Origin: JAJPHJ01 sp035622315
GTDB taxonomy: Bacteria; Vulcanimicrobiota; Vulcanimicrobiia; Eremiobacterales; Eremiobacteraceae
Direction of reading: 5' to 3'
Assembly: GCA_035622315.1 (NCBI GenBank)
Contig: DASPVP010000084.1
Location: 1 to 62,226, forward strand
Length of the DNA stretch: 62,226 bases
The notes under the pieces are model-generated. The model searched no databases and was not told the origin of the DNA. It saw only the letters and a program-made list of their open reading frames with translations. Shown piece by piece: positions 43,002-51,048 of this stretch. The translations under genes and the position numbers were made by a program. Position 1 is the stretch's first letter. The number at the start of each line of letters is the position of its first letter.

Positions 43002-43866
43002 GTGCTTGTCGCAAGCCTGCGCGTAGTGCATCGACATAGATGCCGTCAACCAGGGCATCGGTCGCGAGCGCCGACGTCAAGGAGCTTTGCGGCCCCGCAC
43101 GAGCGAGCCGTTCACACAAGGCTCGGACGGGAGGGGCGCGCAGCACCGCGGCCCGGGCGAAGTTGAGCGTATAGGCCCCGGTGGCGAGACGCACCGCGAG
43201 CGATGGGTTTTTGCGGACGAAGCGCGCCGCCATGGTCCCCTTCTCCTGCGCTTGTGCGCGCCGGCGTTCGAATGCCATGGTCGCGGGCGGCTTGACGTGA
43301 TAGATGAAGGCCGACCAATCGAAGACGCGACGCAGGCCACGCTCGCGCAGCCGGATGCCGAGGTCGGTGTCCTCCCAGCCGTAAAGGTCGTATTGCTCGT
43401 CGAAACCTCCGACGGCCAACAGCTCCTGCTTGGCGACGCTCGCATTGCACGTGCAGAAAAAGGCGCGCGAATAGTTGCGACTCCTCGGCGCGGGCGAGCT
43501 GGCTGCATCCTGCACGTTGATGATGGGGCCGCTGACGAGCGCACGAGAGGTGCGGCGATGCGCTGCGAGGTGCGCGGACACGAAATCCCGCGGTGCGATC
43601 GTGTCGTCGTCGCAGAACAGGATCAGCTCGCCGCTGGCGGCGGCGATGCCGGCGTTGCGCGCCTTCGCGCGGTTTGGCTCGGCCACGAAGACCGGAACGA
43701 CGTGCGGTGCGGCGGCGATGACGGACTGAGTCGCATCGCGGGAACCATTGTCCACGACGACGATCTCGAACCTGGCCCGCGCGCTTTGGAGTTCAAGCGA
43801 CTCGAGGCAGGCGCGTAGCTCTTCCGAGCGGTCGTGCGTCGCGATGACGACGCTGGCTTCGGGCAT
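42994..43866 (-). CDS. Family 2 glycosyltransferase
   Basis: A 290-residue GT2: SVVIATHDRSEELRACLESL, IVVVDNGSRDAT, the metal motif ILFCDDDTIAP and the acceptor box GGFDEQYDLYGWEDTDLGIR. It resembles the GT2 encoded at 40025 in the C-terminal box, so the two may be paralogues with different acceptors. It follows the LpxB-like gene by 5 nt. Confidence 0.87.
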   Translation of the reverse strand: MPEASVVIATHDRSEELRACLESLELQSARARFEIVVVDNGSRDATQSVIAAAPHVVPVFVAEPNRAKARNAGIAAASGELILFCDDDTIAPRDFVSAHLAAHRRTSRALVSGPIINVQDAASSPAPRSRNYSRAFFCTCNASVAKQELLAVGGFDEQYDLYGWEDTDLGIRLRERGLRRVFDWSAFIYHVKPPATMAFERRRAQAQEKGTMAARFVRKNPSLAVRLATGAYTLNFARAAVLRAPPVRALCERLARAGPQSSLTSALATDALVDGIYVDALRAGLRQARA

Positions 43867-43871
43867 GGAGG

Positions 43872-45113
43872 CTAGCGCGCGACCCCTTGCGCCGATCCGC
43901 GACCCGCGAAGGCGAAGACATCGTCCGCCATCCGTGAGGCCGCGCCGACGTGGGGCGCGTAGAGCGCCGCAAGGGTTTCGCCCTGCAGCCGCAGCTCGTG
44001 GGGATCCGCGAGCATGCTAGCGGCTTTCTGTGCGACGTCGTGCGGGTGCAAGAATCCTCGAAGCTCCGGCGCCACGAAACGCCCGGCATCGATATTCGGC
44101 TGCGCGAAGAACTTGATGCGCTCGGCGACGTTGCGCGCAGCCCAGCGCTTGATAGGCCGGCCGATGATCGGCACGCGGTGGATGTATCCGAGCACGCCGT
44201 TCATGGCGATCTCGTCGACGCGGTTGTACGGCACCACGACGAGCAGCGCGCGACCCAGCACGGCGGCTTCCATGCACTTCGTGCCGGGTATGCTGATGAC
44301 GAGCTGACTGCCCGCGACCGACTGATAATCGGACGAGCGGTCGATCGCGAAGGTGTTCCCCTCGACCACGATCGTTCGTGCCTGCGGATCGTATCGTCCC
44401 GATACGCCAGAGAAACGCGGATCGGCTGGCTGCTCGATAGCGGTGGCGAGCTCCGCGTCGGTGTTGAAGGGCGAGACGACGAAGGTGATCTTCGTGCCCG
44501 GTCGCAGGCGTACGAGTTCGCACGCGGCCGCCAAGAAAAACGAGGTGAGGTGACGGAGCTCATAGGGGCGGCTCCCCGGCATGATGCAGATTCCCTCGCC
44601 CGTGCCCGGCGGTGGCGGCAGGCGCTCGAGCGAGCTGACGACTGCGTCTGCGACGAGATTGCCAACAACTCGCACGCGATCTGGCGGCGCGCCCATCGCC
44701 CGCATCTCCGCCGCGTTGCCTTCGTCTGTCGCGTACAACCGCTCGAATGTCTTCGCGTACGAGCGCTTCGTGAACTTGTAGGTCATCGCTCGCAACCCTA
44801 AGCGCTTGGCGATCGTCTTCGCATGGAACAGATCGCCGCCCAGGTACTGCAAGAGCCCTCCAGACCGCTCCATGCCCGACACCGCTCGCCCGAGCAGAAA
44901 TCGCCCGTACGCATGCGGATCCAAGACCGTCGCGTTGGGGAAGAGCACGCGGAGCATTTCGGTCTCTCTGCCTGTGGCGTAGGCGCACGGCAGGACGGCG
45001 ACAGTCACCCGGGCCCGTGCTTCGCGCTCGTAGATCGCGCGCAGGAATGGGCGCGCCCAACCCATGACCTCACCCGGGCCGTTCGTCGTGACGAAGAGAT
45101 TCATGTCGCTCAC
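43872..45113 (-). CDS. Lipid-A-disaccharide synthase-related protein (LpxB-like)
   Basis: A 413-residue GT-B protein of the LpxB-related family. The N-terminus NLFVTTNGPGEVMGWARPF resembles the GE(x)SGD start of LpxB, and the C-terminal half has CIMPGSRPYELRHLTSFFL and SIPGTKCMEAAVLGRALLVV with the LpxB/MurG-like nucleotide-binding layout. It is longer and more divergent than E. coli LpxB. It may make the lipid A disaccharide or another lipid-linked glycan. No other lpx gene is in this window. Confidence 0.75.
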   Translation of the reverse strand: MSDMNLFVTTNGPGEVMGWARPFLRAIYEREARARVTVAVLPCAYATGRETEMLRVLFPNATVLDPHAYGRFLLGRAVSGMERSGGLLQYLGGDLFHAKTIAKRLGLRAMTYKFTKRSYAKTFERLYATDEGNAAEMRAMGAPPDRVRVVGNLVADAVVSSLERLPPPPGTGEGICIMPGSRPYELRHLTSFFLAAACELVRLRPGTKITFVVSPFNTDAELATAIEQPADPRFSGVSGRYDPQARTIVVEGNTFAIDRSSDYQSVAGSQLVISIPGTKCMEAAVLGRALLVVVPYNRVDEIAMNGVLGYIHRVPIIGRPIKRWAARNVAERIKFFAQPNIDAGRFVAPELRGFLHPHDVAQKAASMLADPHELRLQGETLAALYAPHVGAASRMADDVFAFAGRGSAQGVAR

Positions 45114-45598
45114 TGTTCTCGCGCGCCGAGCCGGTCGAGCAGCGCGGTCGTCGAACGGCCTTCGACGCGCGGAGCGAAAACGATGGTACCGCCCACATCT
45201 GCCACCGCTTTCGCTTCAGGCAGCTCTGCGTTTTGGTACGCAGCGTCTTTGACGTGGATGTTCGGCCGCAGGATGCGGATGGTCTCGTCTGGACGGAGCT
45301 CGTCGAAGATGCATGCGTAGTCGACGGATGCAAGGGCTGCCACCAGTTCTGCTCGTTCTTCGGCGGGCACGAGCGGTCGTTCCGGACCCTTGCCGAGCCG
45401 GCGCACCGAATCGTCTGAATTCACCCCGACCACGAGCACGTCGCCGAGCGCGCGGGCGAATTCGAGATGGCGCACGTGCCCCACGTGCAAGAGGTCGAAG
45501 ACGCCGCAGGTGAAGATGATTTTTCCGCCGCGGCCGCGCACCCGCTCGAGCTCGCGGGCGAGGTCCTCGCGCCGCAGCACCTTGTCAGTGGCGCGCAC
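45110..45598 (-). CDS. rfaE2: D-glycero-beta-D-manno-heptose-1-phosphate adenylyltransferase
   Basis: A 162-residue cytidylyltransferase-fold enzyme from GTG 45598 that activates heptose-1-P as ADP-heptose. Motifs are FTCGVFDLLHVGHVRHLEFA (the HxGH) and VGVNSDDSVRRLGKGPERP. The other half of the bifunctional HldE of E. coli is encoded separately just upstream (rfaE1). The start overlaps the rfaE1 stop by 14 nt, and the stop overlaps the LpxB-like start by 4 nt. Confidence 0.92.
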   Translation of the reverse strand: MRATDKVLRREDLARELERVRGRGGKIIFTCGVFDLLHVGHVRHLEFARALGDVLVVGVNSDDSVRRLGKGPERPLVPAEERAELVAALASVDYACIFDELRPDETIRILRPNIHVKDAAYQNAELPEAKAVADVGGTIVFAPRVEGRSTTALLDRLGAREQ

Positions 45599-46640
45599 GG
45601 CTGGGTTTCTTTCTCGGCGTCTTTTTAGGTGCTGTCTTCGACCTGCGCGGTTGTTGGACGCCGCGATGTTCCGCAAATGCGAGGATCTCCTTCGGACTGG
45701 CCGTCGCCGTGCCGAGTTTCTCCACCACCACGCCGGCCGCGAGGTTGGCGAGCGTCACCGCCTGCGCCATCGTCGCCTTGGCCGCCAAGGCGAGCGTCAA
45801 CGTGGACATGACCGTATCGCCGGCGCCGCTGACGTCGTAGACCTGCCGCGCGAGCGCCGGGACCCAAAGGGGCTTTTCGGTCTTGGAGAACAACGACATG
45901 CCGTGCTCGCCGCGGGTGACGAGCACGTGCCGGGCGCGCGTGCGTTCCATGAGTATCTTCGCGGCGCGCGCGAGATCGGCGTCGCTCTTGATCGTGATGC
46001 CGGCCGCGCTTTGGGCCTCGCCCACGTTTGGGGCGATCCAGTCGACGCCGAGAAAAGCATCCAGATTCTGCGGCTTCGGGTCGGCCGCGATCACCGGAGG
46101 CCGGCTGAATCCTCGCACGGCCTGCACGAGCGTGCGGGCGACGAGACCTTTGCCGTAGTCCGAGACGATGACCCCGTCAAGTTTGCCGTCGAGCTGCGCG
46201 AGCGCGCGAGCCAGCCGCTGGCGCACACCGTCCGGCACGGGTTCGGTGGCTTCGCGATCCGCCCGGACGACCTGCTGGTTGTGCGCGACGATGCGCATCT
46301 TCTGCGTGGTGGGGCGCGCCGGCAGGCGGGCGACGTGCCCAGCGTCGACTCCCAAACGAGCGAAGAGCGCGAGCAGGCGATCTCCGGCTTCGTCGGTTCC
46401 GATCACACCGAAGACGCTCACCTTGGCGCCGAGGGCTGCGAGATTGTTCGCGACGTTGCCGGCACCCCCGAGGGTATAGGTGTGGTCGTCGACTTCCACG
46501 ACCGGCACGGGCGCCTCGGGTGAGATGCGACGTACCGTCCCCCAGTACCATTCGTCGAGCATCAAGTCGCCGATGACGGCGATGCGCCGGCCGCGCATGG
46601 CCTGCAGAAGTCTTGCGATCCACTCGTATGCTTGTGTCAT
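45585..46640 (-). CDS. rfaE1: D-glycero-beta-D-manno-heptose-7-phosphate kinase
   Basis: A PfkB-fold kinase of 351 residues phosphorylating the anomeric carbon of heptose-7-P. Signatures are IAVIGDLMLDEWYWGTV, the ribokinase loop YTLGGAGNVANNLAALG, IVSDYGKGLVARTL and the catalytic DVSGAGDTVMSTLTL. A Lys/Arg-rich tail (residues about 325-351, PKKTPRKKPSRARH) is unusual for HldE1. ATG 46640 overlaps the gmhB stop by 4 nt. Confidence 0.94.
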   Translation of the reverse strand: MTQAYEWIARLLQAMRGRRIAVIGDLMLDEWYWGTVRRISPEAPVPVVEVDDHTYTLGGAGNVANNLAALGAKVSVFGVIGTDEAGDRLLALFARLGVDAGHVARLPARPTTQKMRIVAHNQQVVRADREATEPVPDGVRQRLARALAQLDGKLDGVIVSDYGKGLVARTLVQAVRGFSRPPVIAADPKPQNLDAFLGVDWIAPNVGEAQSAAGITIKSDADLARAAKILMERTRARHVLVTRGEHGMSLFSKTEKPLWVPALARQVYDVSGAGDTVMSTLTLALAAKATMAQAVTLANLAAGVVVEKLGTATASPKEILAFAEHRGVQQPRRSKTAPKKTPRKKPSRARH

Positions 46641-47194
46641 GGCGATGCGATGATGATACCCGCGGCTTCAAGCAGATTCTTCGCGACCGCGACCTCCCGC
46701 CCAGGTGCATCGGCACCTGTCTGGATGTTGCGGCGGACCTTGGGGTCCGCCTCGGGATCCAAGAGTATCGCGCGGCAGCCTGCTGCGAGTCCAGCTTGGA
46801 CGTCGCGTTCGCTGTCGCCGACCGACCACGAGCTTGCGAGATCGAGATCGAGCTCAGATGCCGCTTGCAGGATCATGCCGGGCTTCGGCTTGCGGCAATC
46901 GCACTCCACCGCGTACTCGCGCACCCGCCCTTCGGACAGGTGCGGACAACGGTAGAGACCGGCCACCAAAACGTCCTCGCGTCGCAGGAGCTCGAGCACG
47001 CGCGCGTCGACCGCATCTGCCTGGGCGCTCGTCATGATGCCGCGTGCGATGCCGGACTGGTTCGAGGTGATCACGAGCGCGAAACCCGCTTGTGCGAGGG
47101 TGCGCGCCCCGAGCGCCGCGCCGTCGATGAGGCGCACGTCTTCGGGCCGAGACACATAGCCGGTATCCACGTTGAGCGTACCATCGCGGTCCAT
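46637..47194 (-). CDS. gmhB: D-glycero-D-manno-heptose-1,7-bisphosphate 7-phosphatase
   Basis: A HAD-IIIA phosphatase with MDRDGTLNVDTGYVSRPED, the second motif ITSNQSGIARGIMT and zinc-binding CPH..CDCRKPKPGM typical of GmhB. The start is hard to place. ATG 47194 (used here, 185 residues) leaves almost nothing before the catalytic Asp. TTG 47230 would add 12 residues inside the end of gmhA and may be the real start. Confidence 0.9.
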   Translation of the reverse strand: MDRDGTLNVDTGYVSRPEDVRLIDGAALGARTLAQAGFALVITSNQSGIARGIMTSAQADAVDARVLELLRREDVLVAGLYRCPHLSEGRVREYAVECDCRKPKPGMILQAASELDLDLASSWSVGDSERDVQAGLAAGCRAILLDPEADPKVRRNIQTGADAPGREVAVAKNLLEAAGIIIASP

Positions 47195-47207
47195 GAAGAC
47201 CGCTCGT

Positions 47208-47804
47208 CTAGGACGCGCCTGCGAGCGCAATCTCGACCAACTCGCAGATGATGTGCCCCAGTGCGAGGTGCACTTCTTGCACCTTCCACGACGGGCCGGC
47301 AGGCCCGACGAGAGCGACGTCAGCCTCTTTGGCTGCGGTGCCGCCACCGTTGCCCGAAAGCGCGAGCGTCGTCGCACCCCTCGCGCGAGCGGTCCGCAAA
47401 CCGAGGACGACGTTCGCGGATTCACCCGAGGTCGTAATGCCGCAGGCGACGTCGCCGGATTGGACGAGACCTTCGAGCTGCCGCGAGAAGACGTGCTCGA
47501 ATCCGTAGTCGTTCGCGATTGCGGTGAGCGCCGAGGTGTCGACCGAGAGCGCGAGCCCGGCCCACGCGGGGCGATCGAGCAGGAAACGTCCCGACAGCTC
47601 CGCGGCGAGATGCTGCGCCTGCGCGGCGCTTCCGCCATTGCCGAAGAAAAAGATCCGGCCACCTTGCCGCAGTGACGTGCAGATGATCTCGACCGCTCGC
47701 TCGACGCTCGAACCGAGGCCGGAAAGCCCCCACATGCCTTCGCGCTCGGCCATGCAGTCGGCGAAGGTCTTGCGGCGCGCGGCGCCCGTCACGTTTCGAT
47801 CCAA
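47208..47804 (-). CDS. gmhA: Sedoheptulose-7-phosphate isomerase (SIS domain)
   Basis: The first enzyme of ADP-heptose synthesis, converting sedoheptulose-7-P to D-glycero-D-manno-heptose-7-P. The SIS core shows IFFFGNGGSAAQAQHLAAEL, GFEHVFSRQLEGLVQSGDV and GITTSGESANVVLGLRTA. Length (198 residues) and motifs are normal for GmhA. It overlaps the accB stop by 16 nt. Confidence 0.93.
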   Translation of the reverse strand: MDRNVTGAARRKTFADCMAEREGMWGLSGLGSSVERAVEIICTSLRQGGRIFFFGNGGSAAQAQHLAAELSGRFLLDRPAWAGLALSVDTSALTAIANDYGFEHVFSRQLEGLVQSGDVACGITTSGESANVVLGLRTARARGATTLALSGNGGGTAAKEADVALVGPAGPSWKVQEVHLALGHIICELVEIALAGAS

Positions 47805-48253
47805 AAGAGCTCCTGGTGGAGGCTGACGAGCTGCCCGTCATCCGCGCAGATGCGCGCAATCTTCCCGTTATGCTCGCTGACGATTTCGTTCATGAGCTTC
47901 ATCGCCTCGAGGATGCACAAGACGTTGCCGGCGACGACATCGTCGCCCACCTCCACGAACGGCTTCGCCCCTGGGGCCGGCGAGCGATAGAACACGCCGA
48001 CCAGCGGCGCGAGCACGCGCGTGACGCCAGGCGGCACTTCTTGCACCGCGTCGGCAGCGGGGCGCGCATGTGCGTGCCCTCCGGAGCGCTTGGCCTCGAC
48101 GACGCGTTCGCCCGCAGCGGCGCCCGTCATCCGCAGATCCAGCGCGACGTCGCCCACCTCGACGCGCAAGCGGTCGAGGCCATCGCGCTGCATGAGTGCG
48201 ATGAGTTCGTCAAGCGTCTTTTGATCGATATCCACGTGCTCTTCCCGAGTCAT
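47789..48253 (-). CDS. accB: Biotin carboxyl carrier protein of acetyl-CoA carboxylase
   Basis: A 154-residue BCCP with a variable N-terminal part (LDELIALMQRDGLDRLRVEV), a flexible linker and a C-terminal biotinyl domain. The biotin lysine is in ILEAMKLMNEI. It feeds malonyl-CoA into fatty acid synthesis. The partner accC is not next to it, which is unusual, because it sits between hisS (4 nt overlap) and gmhA. Confidence 0.92.
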   Translation of the reverse strand: MTREEHVDIDQKTLDELIALMQRDGLDRLRVEVGDVALDLRMTGAAAGERVVEAKRSGGHAHARPAADAVQEVPPGVTRVLAPLVGVFYRSPAPGAKPFVEVGDDVVAGNVLCILEAMKLMNEIVSEHNGKIARICADDGQLVSLHQELFWIET

Positions 48254-49521
48254 GCTTCGAGACGCCTGGCCACCTCGCTTGCAACCTGGTCGATGCCGAT
48301 ACGCGACCGTTCGCGGGTCGCCAGATTCTGCAGCGTGGCCTGCGCGGCATTGCGCTCGTCCTCGCCCACGATCACCGCATAGCGCGCACCGCTTTCACCT
48401 GCCGCGCGAAGCTGCTTGTCGATGCTGCGGCGTGTATAGTCCATGTCGGCGGAGATGCCCAGCTGCCGCACCGCGTGCATCACCGGCACGAGGACGCGGG
48501 CCGAAGCCTCGTCGAGGGGCACGAACGCGATCTGCAAGCCCTTCCCGTCGCGTCGCGCATCAGCCGCGCCGGTGCTTTGGGCCAGCATCAGCATGCGGTC
48601 CATGCCCATGGCGAGGCCGACACCCGCCACGTTCGGACCGCCCATGGATTTTACAAGGCCATCGTAGCGGCCACCACCGCAAACGCTGTTCTGCGCGCCG
48701 AGCGCCGTCGAGCTGATCTCGAAGACCGTGCGCGTGTAGTAATCGAGCCCACGCACGATGTGCGGATTATGCAGAGCGCGGATGCCCATCGACTCCAAAA
48801 GGGTGCGCAGCGTCGCGAAGTGCTCCTGGCAGGCCGCACAGAGATAGGCGTCCATCGTCGGGGCGCCGGTCAACACGTCTTGGTCGCGCGGGTCCTTCGA
48901 ATCCAAGATGCGCAGCGGATTGCGCGCGAGCCGCTCTCGGCTCGTCTCGGAGAGCCGCTCGGCGTTGCGCTGCAGATAGTCGATGAGGACTTCGCGGAAG
49001 CGCGCCCTGCAGTCTTCGCAGCCGAGCGAGTTGATCTCAAGCCTATAGTCGGTGATGCCGATGGCCCGCATGACGTCGAGTCCCAGCGAGATGATCTCGG
49101 CATCCGCCTCGGGTCCGGGCGCGCCGAAACACTCCACTCCCCACTGGTGCGCTTGACGGAAGCGGCCTCGTTGTGGCCGCTCGTATCTGAAGATCGGACC
49201 GCGGTAGTAGAGCTTTAGCGGCAGGTTCTGCAGCAGGTTGTGTTCGAGCGCGGCGCGCACGACGGGAGCCGTCAGCTCCGGTCGCAGGGTGATGCTGCGA
49301 CCGCCTCGGTCGACGAAGGTGTACATCTCCTTGTCGACGATGTCCGTGCCTTCGCCGATCGGCTTCACGAAGACCTCAGTGCTCTCGAAGATAGGCGTGC
49401 GGATCTCGCGGTAGCCGAAACGTCCGCAGACCTCGTCGATGATCGCTTCGAGGGCTTGCCAGGCGGTCGACTCAGGGGGAAGTATGTCGACCGTGCCGCG
49501 CGGTGCGGCGATGTGCTTCAC
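48250..49521 (-). CDS. hisS: Histidyl-tRNA synthetase
   Basis: A class II HisRS of 423 residues from GTG 49521. Motif blocks are APRGTVDILP (motif 1 region), RGPIFRYERPQRGRFRQAHQ (motif 2), the histidine A motif VRGLDYYTRTVFE, and GVGLAMGMDRM for motif 3. CEDC and CAAC pairs sit in the insertion. The C-terminal anticodon domain is complete. The frame runs to 49668, but GTG 49521 gives the normal N-terminus and is separated from the divergent permease start (49523) by only one base. It is the first gene of the long minus-strand operon. Confidence 0.95.
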   Translation of the reverse strand: MKHIAAPRGTVDILPPESTAWQALEAIIDEVCGRFGYREIRTPIFESTEVFVKPIGEGTDIVDKEMYTFVDRGGRSITLRPELTAPVVRAALEHNLLQNLPLKLYYRGPIFRYERPQRGRFRQAHQWGVECFGAPGPEADAEIISLGLDVMRAIGITDYRLEINSLGCEDCRARFREVLIDYLQRNAERLSETSRERLARNPLRILDSKDPRDQDVLTGAPTMDAYLCAACQEHFATLRTLLESMGIRALHNPHIVRGLDYYTRTVFEISSTALGAQNSVCGGGRYDGLVKSMGGPNVAGVGLAMGMDRMLMLAQSTGAADARRDGKGLQIAFVPLDEASARVLVPVMHAVRQLGISADMDYTRRSIDKQLRAAGESGARYAVIVGEDERNAAQATLQNLATRERSRIGIDQVASEVARRLEA

Positions 49522-49522
49522 G

Positions 49523-50446
49523 ATGCTGTTCTTCGCCTCGACGGGCTTGGGCCCGGAAAAGTCAGAGTGGCGCGCGCGGCTACCGAACGGTTCGCCGCTC
49601 CGATTCGCTCTGTTCGCCATTTTCGCCGGGTTCGCCCTCGCGGCGATGCTTCCACCGGCACTCGCCATGCCGCATTTCGTCGCCTTGGCGGCGTTCGCGC
49701 GTCGCGCGTGGGGTTATTGGTGTTCGATGTTGCTAGGAGCGACGCCATTCTTGACGATGGGGGCATTGCTCTCTGCCCTGCTCGCAGGTCGCGGATCGCG
49801 GGCGAACGGTTTGTGGCTCGCGGCATCCTCCGTGTGCCTGCCGGTGTGTGATTGCACGATCGCGTCGTACACGGGCGTCCTGTCTCGGATCTCGCCTGCG
49901 CTTGCCTCGTGCACGTTGACGCTCGGCGCCTGCTGCAACCCGCTTGCGCTGTTCGTCACCTGGATCGCCCTCGGTCCTCGTCTCACGTGGGCGCGAGCGG
50001 CATGCGGACTTGCGATCGCGCTTTGCACCGCCCTCGCGTGGCGGCTCATCCCAGGCTGTAGCGCGATGTCGCGATCGTCGCCTGAGCACGCCGGGCTCGC
50101 GGAGCGTTTCGCGTGCGCGATAGCTCAAGGCTATAGCGCCTTCGCGCTCGCAGCCGTCGCCGCGTCGCTCGCGATCGCGCTGCACGCCGCTCGCGTCATC
50201 GGACATTCCGCGTTTGCCGCCGCAGCGCTCGGAGCCCTGATGTCGCCGTGCTCGAGCGCGGATGCGTTGCTGGCACGAGCGCTCTTCACGCAGCCGAAAT
50301 GTGAGCTCGCATTCGTGATCGCCGCGCAGTGCTTGGACGTGCGCCAAGCGCTCGTACTCGTCCGTGCTGTCGGGGCGCGCCGGGCATTCGGCGCGCTTGC
50401 GACCTCGATGGTCGCATGCACGATCGCCTGCGCGTTCGTGCGGTGA
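49523..50446 (+). CDS. DUF318/UPF0718 (YraQ/YcgR-like) permease
   Basis: A polytopic membrane protein of about 307 residues with seven to eight helices and an internal repeat. The cysteine-bearing first half has VCLPVCDCTIASYTGVLSRI and CCNPLALFVTWIALG, and the second half GALMSPCSSADALLARALF; both correspond to the PxCxC / PCSSADA blocks of this permease family. B. subtilis YcgR is a member. Partner in many genomes: the TIGR03943 protein, found here next. Substrate unproven, metal ion suspected. The start position is uncertain. Confidence 0.78.
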   Translation: MLFFASTGLGPEKSEWRARLPNGSPLRFALFAIFAGFALAAMLPPALAMPHFVALAAFARRAWGYWCSMLLGATPFLTMGALLSALLAGRGSRANGLWLAASSVCLPVCDCTIASYTGVLSRISPALASCTLTLGACCNPLALFVTWIALGPRLTWARAACGLAIALCTALAWRLIPGCSAMSRSSPEHAGLAERFACAIAQGYSAFALAAVAASLAIALHAARVIGHSAFAAAALGALMSPCSSADALLARALFTQPKCELAFVIAAQCLDVRQALVLVRAVGARRAFGALATSMVACTIACAFVR

Positions 50447-51048
50447 CGTCGATCGACGCGAAGCACCGTGCACACGCGAGCATCGGCCTGCTAGCAGGCT
50501 CGCTTGGGTGTATCGCGTTCCGCCACGCCGTTGCGCCGATCGTCGGGTTTCCTCTCTGGGTGATCGGGATATGCGCCGCAGTCCAAGCGCTGGGTTTGTG
50601 CGTGCAGCATCGCAGTCGCCACACATGGCGCGCGCTCGTCGCGGGGATCGTGCTCGGTCTTTGCGTTCCGAGTGTCGTCGCGCCGGCCTTTGAAGGCGTT
50701 GTGACCCATGCGATCGGCCAGGCCCGCGGCGTCGATCTCTTCGATGCGTTGCAACGGCTCGACGACGATCCGCAAAGCCTGGAAGGCACGGTCATCTCGG
50801 TGAGCGGGCGCTGGCGGGAGGACGCGACGGGCGCGCCTTCTTCCGTCTACCGGACCGTCATGTCGTGCTGCGCCGCTGATGCGATCGACGCTGGATTCGA
50901 CGTCGTGCCGGCCAAGCACGTCGCGCTCCCTGACGGCTTGCCCGTCCGGGTCACTGGCATCGTGCGCGCGTACGTGTCCGCGGGAGAGATCCGTTATCGT
51001 TTGGTCGATGCATCGGTCACGCAGCTGCATGGCGGCGCGTGCTGTTAG
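50443..51048 (+). CDS. TIGR03943 family protein (YcgQ-like), partner of the DUF318 permease
   Basis: A 201-residue protein from GTG 50443, overlapping the permease stop as GTGA. Two N-terminal membrane segments (SIGLLAGSLGCIAFRHAV and WVIGICAAVQALGLC) are followed by a soluble domain with FDALQRLDDDPQSLEGTVIS and YRTVMSCCAADAIDAGF, the signature Cys-Cys block of TIGR03943. In Bacillus the ycgR-ycgQ pair has the same order. The function is unknown, with metal or redox handling suggested by the Cys-Cys motif. It converges on purH with a 4 nt overlap. Confidence 0.82.
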   Translation: MTSIDAKHRAHASIGLLAGSLGCIAFRHAVAPIVGFPLWVIGICAAVQALGLCVQHRSRHTWRALVAGIVLGLCVPSVVAPAFEGVVTHAIGQARGVDLFDALQRLDDDPQSLEGTVISVSGRWREDATGAPSSVYRTVMSCCAADAIDAGFDVVPAKHVALPDGLPVRVTGIVRAYVSAGEIRYRLVDASVTQLHGGACC

